A stretch of 64,000 bases of DNA. It comes from Diphasiastrum complanatum (taxonomy: Eukaryota; Streptophyta; Lycopodiopsida; Lycopodiales; Lycopodiaceae). The stretch covers positions 4,304,933 to 4,368,932 of the forward strand of contig CM055111.1 of the NCBI GenBank assembly GCA_029204225.1, given 5' to 3'. Within the stretch, counting starts at the first letter, position 1. Every line of letters starts with the position of its first letter. Below the pieces are notes generated by a model. The model did no database searches and was not told the origin of the DNA. It saw only the letters and a list, made by a program, of their open reading frames with translations. Below are positions 32,660-43,420 of this stretch, one piece after another. The position numbers were made by a program, and so were the translations under genes.

Positions 32660-34255
32660 TTTTGGTTCTCTTGGCATCACATTTTCTTGTACTTGACCAC
32701 TTAGATTGTTTATTGATTTGAACACATCCATAACTACATTAATTCAAAAATTCTTTGCTCATCTACCTTGCATATGTCTCTTGACTTTTGTAAAGTCTTC
32801 TGCTAGAATAATCTCAAGACTTTTTAGGTCAATTTTTTTTCATGCATAATAATAAACCTCCATAATGCCCCTCATTCCTAACAAAATATTTGTTATTTGC
32901 TCATTATATTTTGGCATGCAACATTGTGCTCCAATTTCTTGACTTACCCAATGTGGACTCAAGTCTATTTTTTAAATTTAGTCAACAATTTAAAATTATG
33001 AAAAGAAATCAATTCACAAAGACTTCCATACTTCTTTCAAGACGTATAGTCTCAATCTAATAACATAATTTTTCTCCTTAGGAATAAAGCAAATAAATTT
33101 TATTCATATGGATTGACACATGCACACACCAACTTTCTCAAACATGCAAACTTATAGAAAAACATGAACATCCATGTGTCTTCTGATATAGTTTGTTCAT
33201 TATCAATAGATTTAATCCAAAGGGGTTGGCTCAGTTGGTTGGCTTGGCATCCAAAGTTTCTTTGGTCCCAGGTTCGAGCCTCCCCTTGGAAACCAAGAAG
33301 CATTATCAATAGATTTAGAATAATCATTGAAAGGTAACATGCAATCTTTTGTGTCAATGTCTATCCACATACATGTGCATGCATGTACATGTGTATGCGC
33401 AATTAGATTTAGACAATGATTACACTAGAAAGTACTAAATAATATTCATGTACAAAAATAAAACTTAAGAGATTTTCGTGTGCCTATAATCAATGACATG
33501 AGCATCAATATTGTTTCATGTGTCTATAATCAATAATATTGAAGATACCCTAATAGATGATATTTCAAATTGGTTAGGATATCTCATAATTCAACATGTA
33601 ATTGCAATTTGATGTTCAAGAATTATATTGTATTGAAATACGCTAAAGCATTGGGTTGGTGCCCTTCAGTTAGTGGCATACTGGATTCATTTTCTACTCT
33701 ATTCATGATGAAGACACGAACCTTTCAAACATTTCAAGATAGGCAAAGAGTCTGTGAGTAGAGCAAAAAAAAAATCAATTGTATGGTGTTGATTATAATA
33801 TACATGGGCCAATACCATTAGTCAAGGTACTATCTAGGAAATATGTGATTGATTTTTTCATATGATTTTTTTGTTTATCTTTTATGGTTGTAAAAGTCAA
33901 AATCTTCAACAGTTTTGACAAAATTGACTATTAAATTTCTTGGTGCATGTGTTCTTTACTTCCAATGTTACATTGTAAATAAGAGTTTCTAATGTAAGTG
34001 ATTAATTCATGTGGTGTTGTTTGAATCCCTTCTACATCTTTGCATTTGTGCATGGTTCAACCGAGTTCTTCATGCACTTGGAGAACTTTTACTTGGTTTT
34101 TCAATGTTCTTTGACAATGTGATATGATGGCTCTAATGGAATTTGAAAAAAAATTCTTTTTCACATATTTGCCTTTGAAGTTTTTGATGCACTTGGAGAT
34201 CTTTTATTTGTTTTGTCAATGCTCTTTGACAATGTGATGTGATGCTTCTAATAAA
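32660..34255 (+). repeat. Left arm of a large inverted repeat pair
   Basis: This segment is found again, reversed, at 45535-46945. Long stretches match by eye, for example GCAACATTGTGCTCCAATTT, AAATTTAGTCAACAATTTAA and CATATGGATTGACACATG. It contains a SINE (33215-33300) absent from the other arm, and an internal ~115-bp near-duplication (34072-34255). No coding content. Confidence 0.88.
33198..33317 (+). mobile_element. Short tRNA-derived SINE with 17-bp target-site duplication
   Basis: The 86-base body 33215-33300 contains the A box TTGGCTCAGTTGGTTGG and B box GGTTCGAGCC, 35 bases apart, as in tRNA genes. The flanks are exact direct copies of CATTATCAATAGATTTA (33198-33214 and 33301-33317). 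The inverted arm at 46486-46500 has one uninterrupted copy of this site. It could be a SINE head or a retroposed tRNA pseudogene. Confidence 0.92.
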
Positions 34256-34984
34256 GACATGGATGCTTTGACGTTGTCCCATGAGAGACATTATACATAC
34301 ATTTCAATGTTTTCAAATCCCCTGCGTGCCATTGAATTTGAAAACTTCCATGGTTTTCGACTGTAAATTTCTCACCCTCCAAATGTCTCTTTATAATCTC
34401 GCCATAATTTGCTCATAAAAATATCCATGAAAGTATTTTATGGTCCTCTTTCAAGACCTGTAAAGAAGCAAATAATGCATGACATGTTAGTAAAAAATGG
34501 CAATGTATGAAATGTTAATAAGAATACTTAAAAGGAATATTGAATTGTATACCTGGAATGCCGCCAACCACCATATGTGATTTTCTGATTGAACACTAAA
34601 CGTTCGGTCATCTGTATTTGAAAGTTTGTTCATGAAAGTGAGACTCGCTTGTTCCAACTTTTGACCTTTGATGATTTAATGGTCAAAGACTAGACTGATC
34701 TAGATAAGGGTGCTACTTGATCATTGTGGTGCAAAGCTCTCAGTTCCGTGTTATCTCTTTTGACATCTTGAAACTTTGTACTCCTTGTTTAGGTTTAGCC
34801 TTTTTATTTGCCTTTCAAAGGAAGGCAATAAAGTGAATAAACTCAGTTGAATGGTGAACTTAAAAATCCATTATTCACACAAGGGTTATAATTGATAAAT
34901 TTTCGTAATTGTCATGCTTGAATAAGGGCATTACTCTATCGTCATGGCACAAGCTCAAATTTCAATCATCTTATCTTTTTACAT
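34256..34984. other. No gene recognised
   Basis: AT-rich intergenic sequence without domain matches or notable repeats. Confidence 0.4.
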
Positions 34985-35396
<412 letters not shown>

Positions 35397-35399
35397 CCT

Positions 35400-35939
35400 C
35401 TTTCAGATGATAAGTGTACAAAGGTGATGGAGAGAACAGTTGAATGTAATATTCAGAACTAAATACTACAAGGACATATCTGGTTATCCAAAGATATTGA
35501 GTATATAGATGATAGAAAGTCAACAACAGGTTATGCCTTCAATTTTGGTAGCGGTTGTTTTTCATGGTCTAGCAAGAAGCAAGACACTATTTCTCTTTCT
35601 TCCACAGAAGCCGAATATAAAACATTAAGTTCTGCTACCCAAGAAGTTGTTTGGCTACGTAAGTTGTTATGTGAGATTGGCATGAAGCAGGTAAACCCTA
35701 TTATTATTTTCTGTGACAGTCAAAGTGGAATACAATTGGCTAAGAATTCTGTCTTTTACGCAAGGACAAAATATATTGAGGTAAAATATCACTTTGTGCG
35801 TGAGAAGCTACAATCTGAAGATATAAGTATTGTACACTGTTCTACGTTGTTACAAGTTGCTGATATATTTACGAAAGCTTTAAGTAAAGAAAAGTTTGAG
35901 ACTTTTAGAGCCAAACTTGGCTTAGATCTGGTTATGTAA
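35400..35939 (+). pseudogene. copia-C RNase H / 3' end fragment
   Basis: The plus strand reads [21 protein letters not shown] (about 35505), [39 protein letters not shown] and [14 protein letters not shown] ... [21 protein letters not shown], ending at TAA 35937-35939. This is the C-terminal half of a copia RNase H, with the catalytic Glu (TEAEY) and the next Asp (CDSQ) intact. The N-terminal catalytic Asp is in a decayed part. A stop at about 35457 and loss of RT make it a fragment. It is a different family from copia-A and copia-B. Confidence 0.9.
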
Positions 35940-36499
35940 AAAATCTTTACTTGTAATACTATCATGGAGGTATATTCCATGAATAGAGTAAACTCCAAAA
36001 ATAAAGAAAGACGTTGATCATTGAGGGAAAGAGTTAAAATAGCAATGATCGACTTATACAGTGCTTTCTTATTTCGACGGCACCACGTGTGCTCAGTTCT
36101 AGAATTATCGGGCCATCTTTCTTTTACGAGCCCTTTGAGTACTTTTAAGTAACTTTATCTTTGTACTTGATAATTAGTTGAATATACAGTTTGAGGTGAG
36201 CTATTATGTTGTCTTGTCTTGTTGTACTTGACGGTGTGCTAAGGCGATTGATCCGGTCGGGTGGTTAAACTATGTTTCTTAACTTTCCTACATAAAGAGA
36301 ACGCCAGCATGCAAGCATAATATTCCAAATTAGAAGTCTAGCCTGGAAAAATATTTTTCTCTGATTATTTTACAAAATTGCTTATAGGCAATCTGTCCGA
36401 AGGCAATCAACTCTCCATCAAGGGCTTTGAGCAAAGTATCCCATATTTGTAATAAATATGGTATATTCTGGTTCATTTAGGAAAATAGAAGACAAGGCA
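35940..36499 (+). other. Sequence after copia-C, possibly LTR remnant
   Basis: A purine-rich GAGGGAAAGAG lies at about 36025. No clear TG...CA pair, no gene. Confidence 0.3.
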
Positions 36500-37074
36500 A
36501 ATTGAACAAAACTCTTCAGATTGGGGTCTCTAATGTAAGATAGTTTGTACCCTCTCTTCTCAAGATATGATCCCTCCTAGACTACTCCACTTCGGTTAAT
36601 GTAAGATAGTTTGTACCCTCTCTTCTCAAGATATGCTCCCTCCTAGACTACTCCACTTCGGTTAATGTAATCGAGTTTGGTAGTAGAGATAGTGCCATCT
36701 ACTGGTAAGCCCAATGTTTGACAGTAAAATTGTCCTGTGATAACTATAGGTTTATTCCAAACTATGTTACTTAGATGCCCATCCTCAGTTTCGCCTAAGT
36801 TTTGAATCAGTTCATGGCATAGGTCTGATAGAACTACTGAAAGATCAAATTGAAGTAACCCTTCAATTCTAGCTCTAACAACGAATGGTTGCAGAGCTCG
36901 TAATGCTAGTTTTGGATGAGTTTTGAAAACTATCACCATTGTGTCAGTTTGGAATACGAGAAAGCTAGCGATGGTAGTAGTGAGCGTGTTGGATCGTAAC
37001 AAGAGGAACACCGTAACGATTGCGAAGGCAGCAGAAAAAGTGAAAATGAACGAAAAAGAAAAAGTGTTTAACAT
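36500..37074 (-). pseudogene. gypsy-H downstream ORF, unknown function
   Basis: The minus frame from ATG 37074 reads a hydrophobic start (MLNTFSFSFIFTFSAAFAIV), then a soluble-looking region (LRALQPFVVRARIEGLLQF, LVIQNL-like, GQFYCQTLGLPVDGTI). It reaches a stop at 36643 that lies inside a 66-bp tandem duplication. The frame continues after each duplicate. Its position after integrase is like ORF-A of gypsy-1. The spacing 'GLPVDG ... YLEKRGYKLSYI' faintly recalls the ORF-A part 'GFPRGP ... WKNKDGYRVEAI', but this is weak. Function not recognised. Confidence 0.45.
36531..36667 (-). repeat. 66-bp tandem duplication
   Basis: TAATGTAAGATAGTTTGTAC ... CCACTTCGGT is present twice in a row (36531 and 36597), with one substitution seen, plus the start of a third copy at 36663. 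66 bases equals 22 codons, so frame is kept. Confidence 0.97.
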
Positions 37075-37529
37075 GTTAATGAGATGTCGGCGGACTAGAC
37101 CAGTATTTATTAAAAGTGTCTTCCTAATATTGAAGGTACAGTCCTAGAAAATAAAATTTAAAAGTATGAAATGTAAATAACTTCTTTGGTAAAATAAACT
37201 GGCCGAATATCGCAAAACCATATGTGTCGAAATTTTTGCCTATTAAAAATGGTATGTATACAAACATAACGAATTCCACAATGGTGTCGCAATTTTCACA
37301 TAACACAATGGGAATTATATGTGAAGCAAAGGTGTCAGGTTTTTCGCATATTTCTTATATGTTGAAAATAGGTAGAAAACAAATACAAACAATGTTGCAT
37401 TTTTTAGCAAACTAAAATAGTGGACCTTGTCAAACTATATGAAACAAAAAAGTGTCGCATATTTCTCATTGTTCGCAATAAGTCACGAAGCTTAACTTGC
37501 TCATTTTGTTTAGAAATCAGTCATAATAC

Positions 37530-38375
37530 TGCTTCACCCAAATGTCCTTCGAGATCTGCTAGTTGTAAGGATCCATTGTTAAAGACTTCTATGACCTTAT
37601 AAGGTCCCATCCATCTAGTGTGCAATTTTCCTGGAAACAACATGTTTTCGTTGTCATACAGAAGCACGTAGTCTCCACGTTTGATTTTGATCTTTTTAAT
37701 GGATTGATCAAAATTTTATTTTATTTTATTTTGGACCCGTTTAGTTTCTATTAATGCTAAACGACGATTCTGAGCTATTTTTCGCTTTTGGAGGCTATCG
37801 TTCTCATCCATACGTTTCTCATTATCAATGCGGAAGGTTGGAACTTCCAATTCTATAGGTAATATCGGGTGCATTCCATATACGAGGTAATACGAAGTCT
37901 ACTTGGTTGTAATTTTCTTGGCAGTTTGATATGCCATAGAACTGATGGTAACTTTTGGTCCCAATCGAAAGAATGTGTTTCCTTTACTTTGTTCAGAATT
38001 TTACACAAGATTCCGTTGGCTCGCTCAATAAGCCCATTAGCTTTGGGATTATACGGAGTGGTTTGGTGATGTGTAATGAAAAAATATGATAATATAGCTT
38101 CAATGGTTTGGTTAAGAAAATGGGTTCCCCTATCACTAACAAGTTCTAAGGGACATCCATAACGAGTGATGTTGTTTTGGAACAAGAACTTTGCCATTGT
38201 TTTGGCATCGTTTTCAACTGTAGCTTCGGCCTCTACCGTTTTGGTAGCATAGTCCGTTGCAACGAGAATGTAACGTTGGCGGATTTTACGAGTGGTTGGT
38301 TTGATAGGCCCTACAAAACTATTCCCCACTTCTCAAAAGGTGCTAAGGGAATAATAGGTGTAAGTGGCCAATGTG
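37530..38375 (-). pseudogene. gypsy-H integrase, C-terminal two thirds
   Basis: It inserts element DNA into the genome. Minus strand: LAPFEKWG, a one-base shift, then GNSFVGPIKP and ATDYATKTVEAEA (first Asp is in the shifted part), LVSDRGTHFLNQTIEA (second Asp, about 38120), NGLIERANGILCKIL (catalytic Glu, about 38020), and a C-terminal module TRWMGPYKVIEVFNNGSLQL (37620-37562) of the GPY/F type. A stop near 37853 and a frame change follow. No chromodomain is visible. Confidence 0.9.
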
Positions 38376-39070
38376 TTGCGAGGCTGGCTTTCCTCATCCT
38401 CTTGATGGGGCAAGGGAGAATAGAGAACGCAAACGAAGAAGAGAGCAGGAATATTGCAGAACAGCTCTCCCGTTACAATCAGCTGCTAAAATTAATTCAT
38501 ACTCACAAAAACAAGAGTATAGTCCACCGAAGAGACTAGAGATGGTTTGTGTGTGTGGTATTACAAAAAAATGGATTTAGTATGAGAAGTTTAGTTCTGA
38601 AATAGATGGAAAGAGCAGTATGATATCCTGAGTTCCTCAGGCGTCAAAGATAGCCATTGTCTGATTAGAAGCAAAGGAGTCGTAGACGTCCGTGTTCTGA
38701 TCAGAGTGAGAAAACAAGCGCGATCAAACAGCGATAATATGCATTCAATTACAACAATCCACAACAATGATAGAAACTTACTCTTCTCTCCCTCCCTTTC
38801 TCTCTCACAAAAAAATAACTTTCATAAAGTTTATTTCTAAGTCTACAATGCATATTGCTTAATATTGCCAATTAACCAAAATGAAGAAACTTGATTAATT
38901 TTTTACACCCTTTTAAACTAGTTTTGGCATAGTTTTAATTATACTACTTTGATCCAATTTTAGAATAACTTTCATGCTAAATTTAGATAATCTTTTTAAT
39001 GTTCTAAAATAGTTATCATAATTGATATAAAAAATAGTGTTCACTCTGGATGATTCACTATTTCTTACAT
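38376..39070 (-). pseudogene. Unassigned sequence with a copia 3'-end remnant
   Basis: About 38890-38960 on minus reads ...TMPKLV*KGV before a purine-poor TGTAAAAAATT, paralleling the end of copia-D (SMLKLVKEGV*). This suggests an old copia end and LTR piece (38600-38895), including a CT-rich block at 38780-38810. The rest is unrecognised. Confidence 0.4.
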
Positions 39071-39246
39071 CAATTTTACACATCAAGATGTAACTAGAAC
39101 ATGAAGAATCAAATAGAATATAAATGATATGATTCTTCCATGTTTCAAACTTTGAATTCAATTTTACACATCAAGATGTAACTAGAACATGAAGAATCAT
39201 ATAGAATATAAATGATATGAATCCTCCATGTTTCAAACTTTAAATT
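39071..39246 (+). repeat. 88-bp tandem duplication
   Basis: CAATTTTACACATCAAGATG ... TTTCAAACTTTGAATT is repeated once at 88-base spacing (39071 and 39159) with few substitutions. Confidence 0.95.
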
Positions 39247-39699
39247 CTCTAGAAAATTACAGCAACCAAACAATAAATGTCAGTGATAACCATTTGCTTG
39301 CTTATCTCCTTTACCTTTGTCCTTTCTTGATATGTTTTCACCATAAAATTCCATGAATGAGCCTCCATTGCCATCTTGTCACAATATATCATCAACACTT
39401 GATGACTTGGCCATGAATGAGTCACATAATAAAGCAAAACCAGCCAAGAATGCTAGTACAACATTAACATCAAAATGATGCAAATCAATGTAGCTAGTTT
39501 TATCATATCTTGGCAATTTGCACACATTCATATGAAATAGCTCAAACATGAAATAGAAGAAATAAAATAAATTTGAACAACATTTGCGTGTTGCTCCTTT
39601 TAACTTTATTTGAGTCTTCATACACCTGCAAAAACATATCCAAAACATCTTTGCCAAATGACTCTCCTTACTAGTTTCAAATTGCCATTTTCTTTTTTG

Positions 39700-40049
39700 T
39701 GTTGTTTGGATCTTTGAACGCCTTGATTTTCAAATTCAAGATAACACAAAAATTCTTTTGTGCTTTTTGATTTAACCCTTTTGTAAATATATCAATTGCC
39801 ATGTACTGCAAAAATTCAAACTTAACTCCTTGTTGAGTATTTTGCTCCTGATGTAGTGGTATTTAATCTCGATGTGCCTACTCTTAGAGTGAAATCTAGG
39901 ACTGATCAATACTGCAATAGCACTTTGATAGTCGCATTGAATAATTGTTCGAGCCGTAAAAAACCCAACAATACACACATGTGAAGAAACCACAAATGTG
40001 TTAATGACCTTCCCTAAGCTTTGTGATAGCACATGAACCACATTTAGCG
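39700..40049 (-). pseudogene. copia-G RNase H tail
   Basis: Minus strand: QCDYQSAIAVLISPRFHSKS, RHIEIKYHYIRSKILNKEL, then after frame breaks DIFTKG and KNFCVILNLKIKAFKD, matching the C-terminal end of copia-B-type RNase H (KYHYVRSKVLDKE ... FCAKLSLNVKAFKD). Only the last ~100 codons remain. It abuts the copia-F LTR at 40050. Confidence 0.8.
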
Positions 40050-40741
40050 TGAAATCCACAATTTAATACTAGAATCCAAGGCTAGAACACAATTTATAAC
40101 GCAAATAATCAAAAGTAACTACATTCCACACGTGTGAGAAAGTACAATGAGAATTTATTACTTGAGAAAAAGGCTCTACTCGAGTTAGAGAGAGAATCAC
40201 ATTACAAGCTTACAAAATCACAATCCAAATTGACATGAATTTGTTCCAATGCGTGATTCATCATTAAGAATAATGAATATTTTCACTTACATTTATAGGA
40301 AATGATGATAGCTCATGGTAGTACTAGCATGCAACTAGTTTTGTCCACATCTAAAAGTCTAATCTATCAAAATAGTGACATATATCACTTTGCATGCATG
40401 TATATCCACCTATTTCTACCTACTTTGTACATGTGGCAAATTTTACACTACTAATGTACAAATTCACTTGCATGTATTCATTCCAACTCTTGCATGTCTT
40501 GCATGTCACTTTGGACAATTAGGACTTTATGTATTTATGGTACCTCGAGTTTCTACTAGTCCAATTTTGGCCATTTCATTATCTAAATCTACATGCATGT
40601 CACATATGACAACTAGACATTGTGATGTAGCTCGAGTTCCTACAAGACTAATTTCGATATCTACAAGTTGTAACATTACATGCAAGATGAAAATCTTCAT
40701 CAAACCCAATAGTCAAGTTGGATGGCTTTTTTAATTTCACA
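40050..40741 (-). repeat. 3' LTR of copia-F (right end clear, left end tentative)
   Basis: Minus strand TGTGAAATTAAAAAAGCC from 40741, behind the purine tract TTTTAGGAAGAG. The left end is tentatively at GGATTTCA (40050). Contains the palindrome CACACGTGTG at 40127-40136. Confidence 0.65.
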
Positions 40742-40753
40742 CTCTTCCTAAAA

Positions 40754-41629
40754 AGCTATCAAATTGACTTGAACATTTGAACTTGAAATACTGCAAGGTT
40801 GATCCAATGTTGATGAGGTAACTTTTTGTGTGGATTCTTTGTTTTGCATTTGAAGATCATTTAAAGAATCCATCATAACAACATCTTCACCATAACCATG
40901 ATAAGACCTCTTTGATGGAAATCCCTTGTCAATTTCACCAAACTGCCACTATTTCAATATGCCTTATCCATGCTTGATGTTGATCTTGGAACTAAAAAGT
41001 TCATTTGCATGAACCAAAAAAAGTAGAAAACCGAGGTTTCCATGCCTCACAATGATCACTAAGATCATAGAGATCAAGATCATAACTTGAACAAAATCAT
41101 TGATTAATAAGATTAAACATACTAGCTTGACTAGTCCATACACTATGAACTTTATCCATAAAGGATCTAATCTTGACATCAAACTCTAAATTGATCTCAT
41201 TGAGACTTAATACTTTCTCAAGGGTATAAGTGTCCTCTTTGGATACTTCACTCAACCTCAAAAGAAGTTTACAATATGCCTCTAGAGCATGTTTTCCAAT
41301 ATGTTTGAGCTTGTTCTTATTCTTGCTCTTACAATATCCAAGAGCAACCTTTTGATGATACAACATCTTGCTTTCAAGATAATTTGGAATCATAATTAAG
41401 ACATCAATGACAAGAATTATTTCCAAACAAAAGGCTTTATTCAAAACCAGAATAGCCTTACTAAACCTTTGAGATGAATAAATCTCAACTAAGCAAGATA
41501 ATACATCAAATAAAGAAAGAGAAACGTAAGTGAGTATTTTGGAGTGAATACCACTTGAACTTTTCCTCTCTTTTCCATGAATAAAGAACCACAAGGACTC
41601 GGCTTTGTATAATAAAGATCTCTTGGAAT
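40754..41629 (-). other. Non-copia insert in copia-F, partly open; candidate captured gene fragment
   Basis: The frame 41795-41097 leaves the copia linker near HVYSKRSL (about 41620) and stays open for about 175 further codons of helix-forming, Leu/Lys-rich sequence. Visible pieces are FDVLSCLVEIYSSQRFSKAI, LNKAFCLEIILVIDVL and HIGKHALEAYCKLLLRLSE. It stops at 41097. Past two stops, another open stretch (about 40935-40754) reads QFGEIDKGFPSKRSYHGYGE and MMDSLNDLQMQNKEST, and ends in a stop just before the polypurine tract. The composition suggests an alpha-helical, possibly TPR-like protein; I do not recognise the family. A weak DNA resemblance to copia-A persists to about 41540, so the foreign part may begin there. 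Confidence 0.5.
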
Positions 41630-43394
41630 ATACATGTTGAGAATATTGCTCCTCTAACCTTGACCCCATCATAAGTTGACCATTCTCAATAGAAATAACT
41701 TTTGATGCTCCTTGAGATACAATGATCTCGGCCCTTTCCAAGGTTGAAAATAGATCTTCATGAATAATAAAATCTCCATTCTCAAACACCTTCAAGATAG
41801 AGGATGTAAAGGCTTTCTAGCCCTCCTTGGTGGATAAGCATCCAACCATGATCCATAAACTTGGATCTCCTTCCATTCTTGCTTCTAAGGAAACACATGC
41901 AAAGCAACAACTTTCATGTAAACTAAGGTAAACAACTTAAGGCTTATAGTTGAACAAGGCTCCATATGATGTATTTATTCCAATAGCTCCATAAATCCAC
42001 AAAGCTTTGCATAATGGAAAAGAATCATCCACCATAAAACTTGAAGAAACACTTGTGAAATTATCAATAAGAGTAGAAAAGCAAGTATTTCCCTTGCTTA
42101 TTGAAGAAAGATGAACATCTGAGTGTTCCAACTCCAATGGATGTAAAGTCTTGGTAGAAGATATCATAAATGGCTTCTTATGTGATTTTGCTATAAAACA
42201 AGCCACTCTTGGCTTGATCTCCTTGACCATTAAAGACATAGATCTGAAATTGGTATCATGCAATCTCCTATGCCATAACTCCTCCTTGGAAATACTAGTC
42301 GTCAAAGCAATATCACAAGAACTTGCATTTTCATGTAGATCTAACTTGAAAATGCCACAATAGTTTGATCCACATGCTAGGATCTCATCACCTTTCTTAA
42401 TGATACAATTATTGATATTGAATTCCACATCAAAACCACATGTAGCAACTTTTCAACACTTATCACATTCTTTGTGAGGTTAGGAACAAAGAGTACATTG
42501 GAAATTGATAAACTCAGAGTAGATGCAAGATTCAAGGGAATATTTCCAACTCCTTCAATAGAACATGCATGACCAAGAGCTGTGTATATTGATTTCTTAA
42601 GTTCTTGATAAGGTTCAATAGAAATAAGAGAACTCTTGGAGTAACCCATGTGTGATGTAGCACCACTATCAATGTACCAAGATACATCATTGAAGGTTGT
42701 AGAGGAGGACTTGACACCATGAGGGTCTCTTCTCCTTCACTTGCAAATGCGTCTTCTTTGGTAATGTTGGCTTGATTTTCTTGAATCTTTTTGTACTTGG
42801 AGATAGAAGGATGAGATAAATCATTTTCTCCATCATAGTCTTTGTTTTTTGCTTTGTCCTTGTCCTTCTTGAAGTGTTATTGTTGTCCTTTTTTTCTTCC
42901 TCTTGACTTGTCCTTGGTGAAGAGTGCTTTGTCATCTCCACCATCCTTCATTGAGAGTTTGTTGGTCCCCAGCAACTTGTTTTCTTGCATGCTTTCTTCA
43001 GCAATTAGAACTCCTTGAAGAGTTTCCAATGTTGGTAGCTCCTCCTTAATAGCATAGGTTTGGACAATCTTTTCATACTAAGTGTGAGTGATGTGTTCTT
43101 TGCTTCATAAATTATCTTAAGGATATCTCAAGTATCCTTGGCTGAGGTGCAAGTACTAATCTCTCTTAACACTTAATTGAACATATTCATTTTGATAAAA
43201 TGAAGAGCAATTCTAGATCTCTTCTTGAAACTCCGAGCTTCATTAGGAGCTTCAAGTTCTATTTCAATTCCTAACACAATGTCCATTACATCTTGAAGAA
43301 CCAATAATGATTCCATTCTTATCTTCCAAATAGCATAGTTGGAAGATGTTAACCTCTTACCATGATCCAAAAGATATGAACCCATGGATGTCAT
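41630..43394 (-). pseudogene. copia-F gag, protease and partial integrase
   Basis: From ATG 43394: MTSMGSYLLDHGKRLTSSNY ... IWKIRMESLL, a typical copia gag start, then broken UBN2 sequence. A Lys/Glu-rich linker (42944-42780) leads to QANITKEDAFASEGEE; the CCHC knuckle that copia-A has at this position is absent. Protease WYIDSGATSHMG (about 42680-42645) has an intact Asp-Ser-Gly. GAG-pre-integrase LWHRRLHDTNFRSM and CFIAKSHKKPF are present. Integrase HSDVHLSS and TLIDNFTS are followed by a deletion that removes the rest of the catalytic core. The linker IHEDLFSTLERAEI ... MGSRLEEQ matches copia-A. Multiple stops. Confidence 0.85.
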
Positions 43395-43420
43395 GTTCTC
43401 TTTGAGAAATTTTCTAGTAA

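Larger units (their letters stand above)
36500..38375 (-). mobile_element. gypsy-H fragment: integrase and downstream ORF
   Basis: On minus: integrase core and C-terminus (38375-37530), AT-rich spacer, then an unrecognised ORF (37074-36500). The integrase lacks its N-terminal zinc part and there is no RT, so only the 3' half remains. gypsy-2 in this window lacks exactly this part, and the two may come from one family. Confidence 0.8.
40050..43420 (-). mobile_element. copia-F: copia element with RT/RNase H replaced by unrelated sequence
   Basis: On minus: gag (43394-42760), protease (about 42690-42640), GAG-pre-integrase, a shortened integrase (42428-41937), integrase-RT linker (41795-41630), then about 870 bases (41629-40754) that match no copia domain, polypurine tract and 3' LTR. 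Its relatives here (copia-A, copia-D) have RT and RNase H at this point. It lacks a visible 5' LTR and primer site. Several stops make it non-autonomous. Confidence 0.82.

Noticed and set aside
33215-33300. Functional tRNA gene
   Set aside because: A and B boxes are present, but the acceptor and anticodon stems do not pair convincingly by eye, and the target-site duplication shows it is a retroposon.
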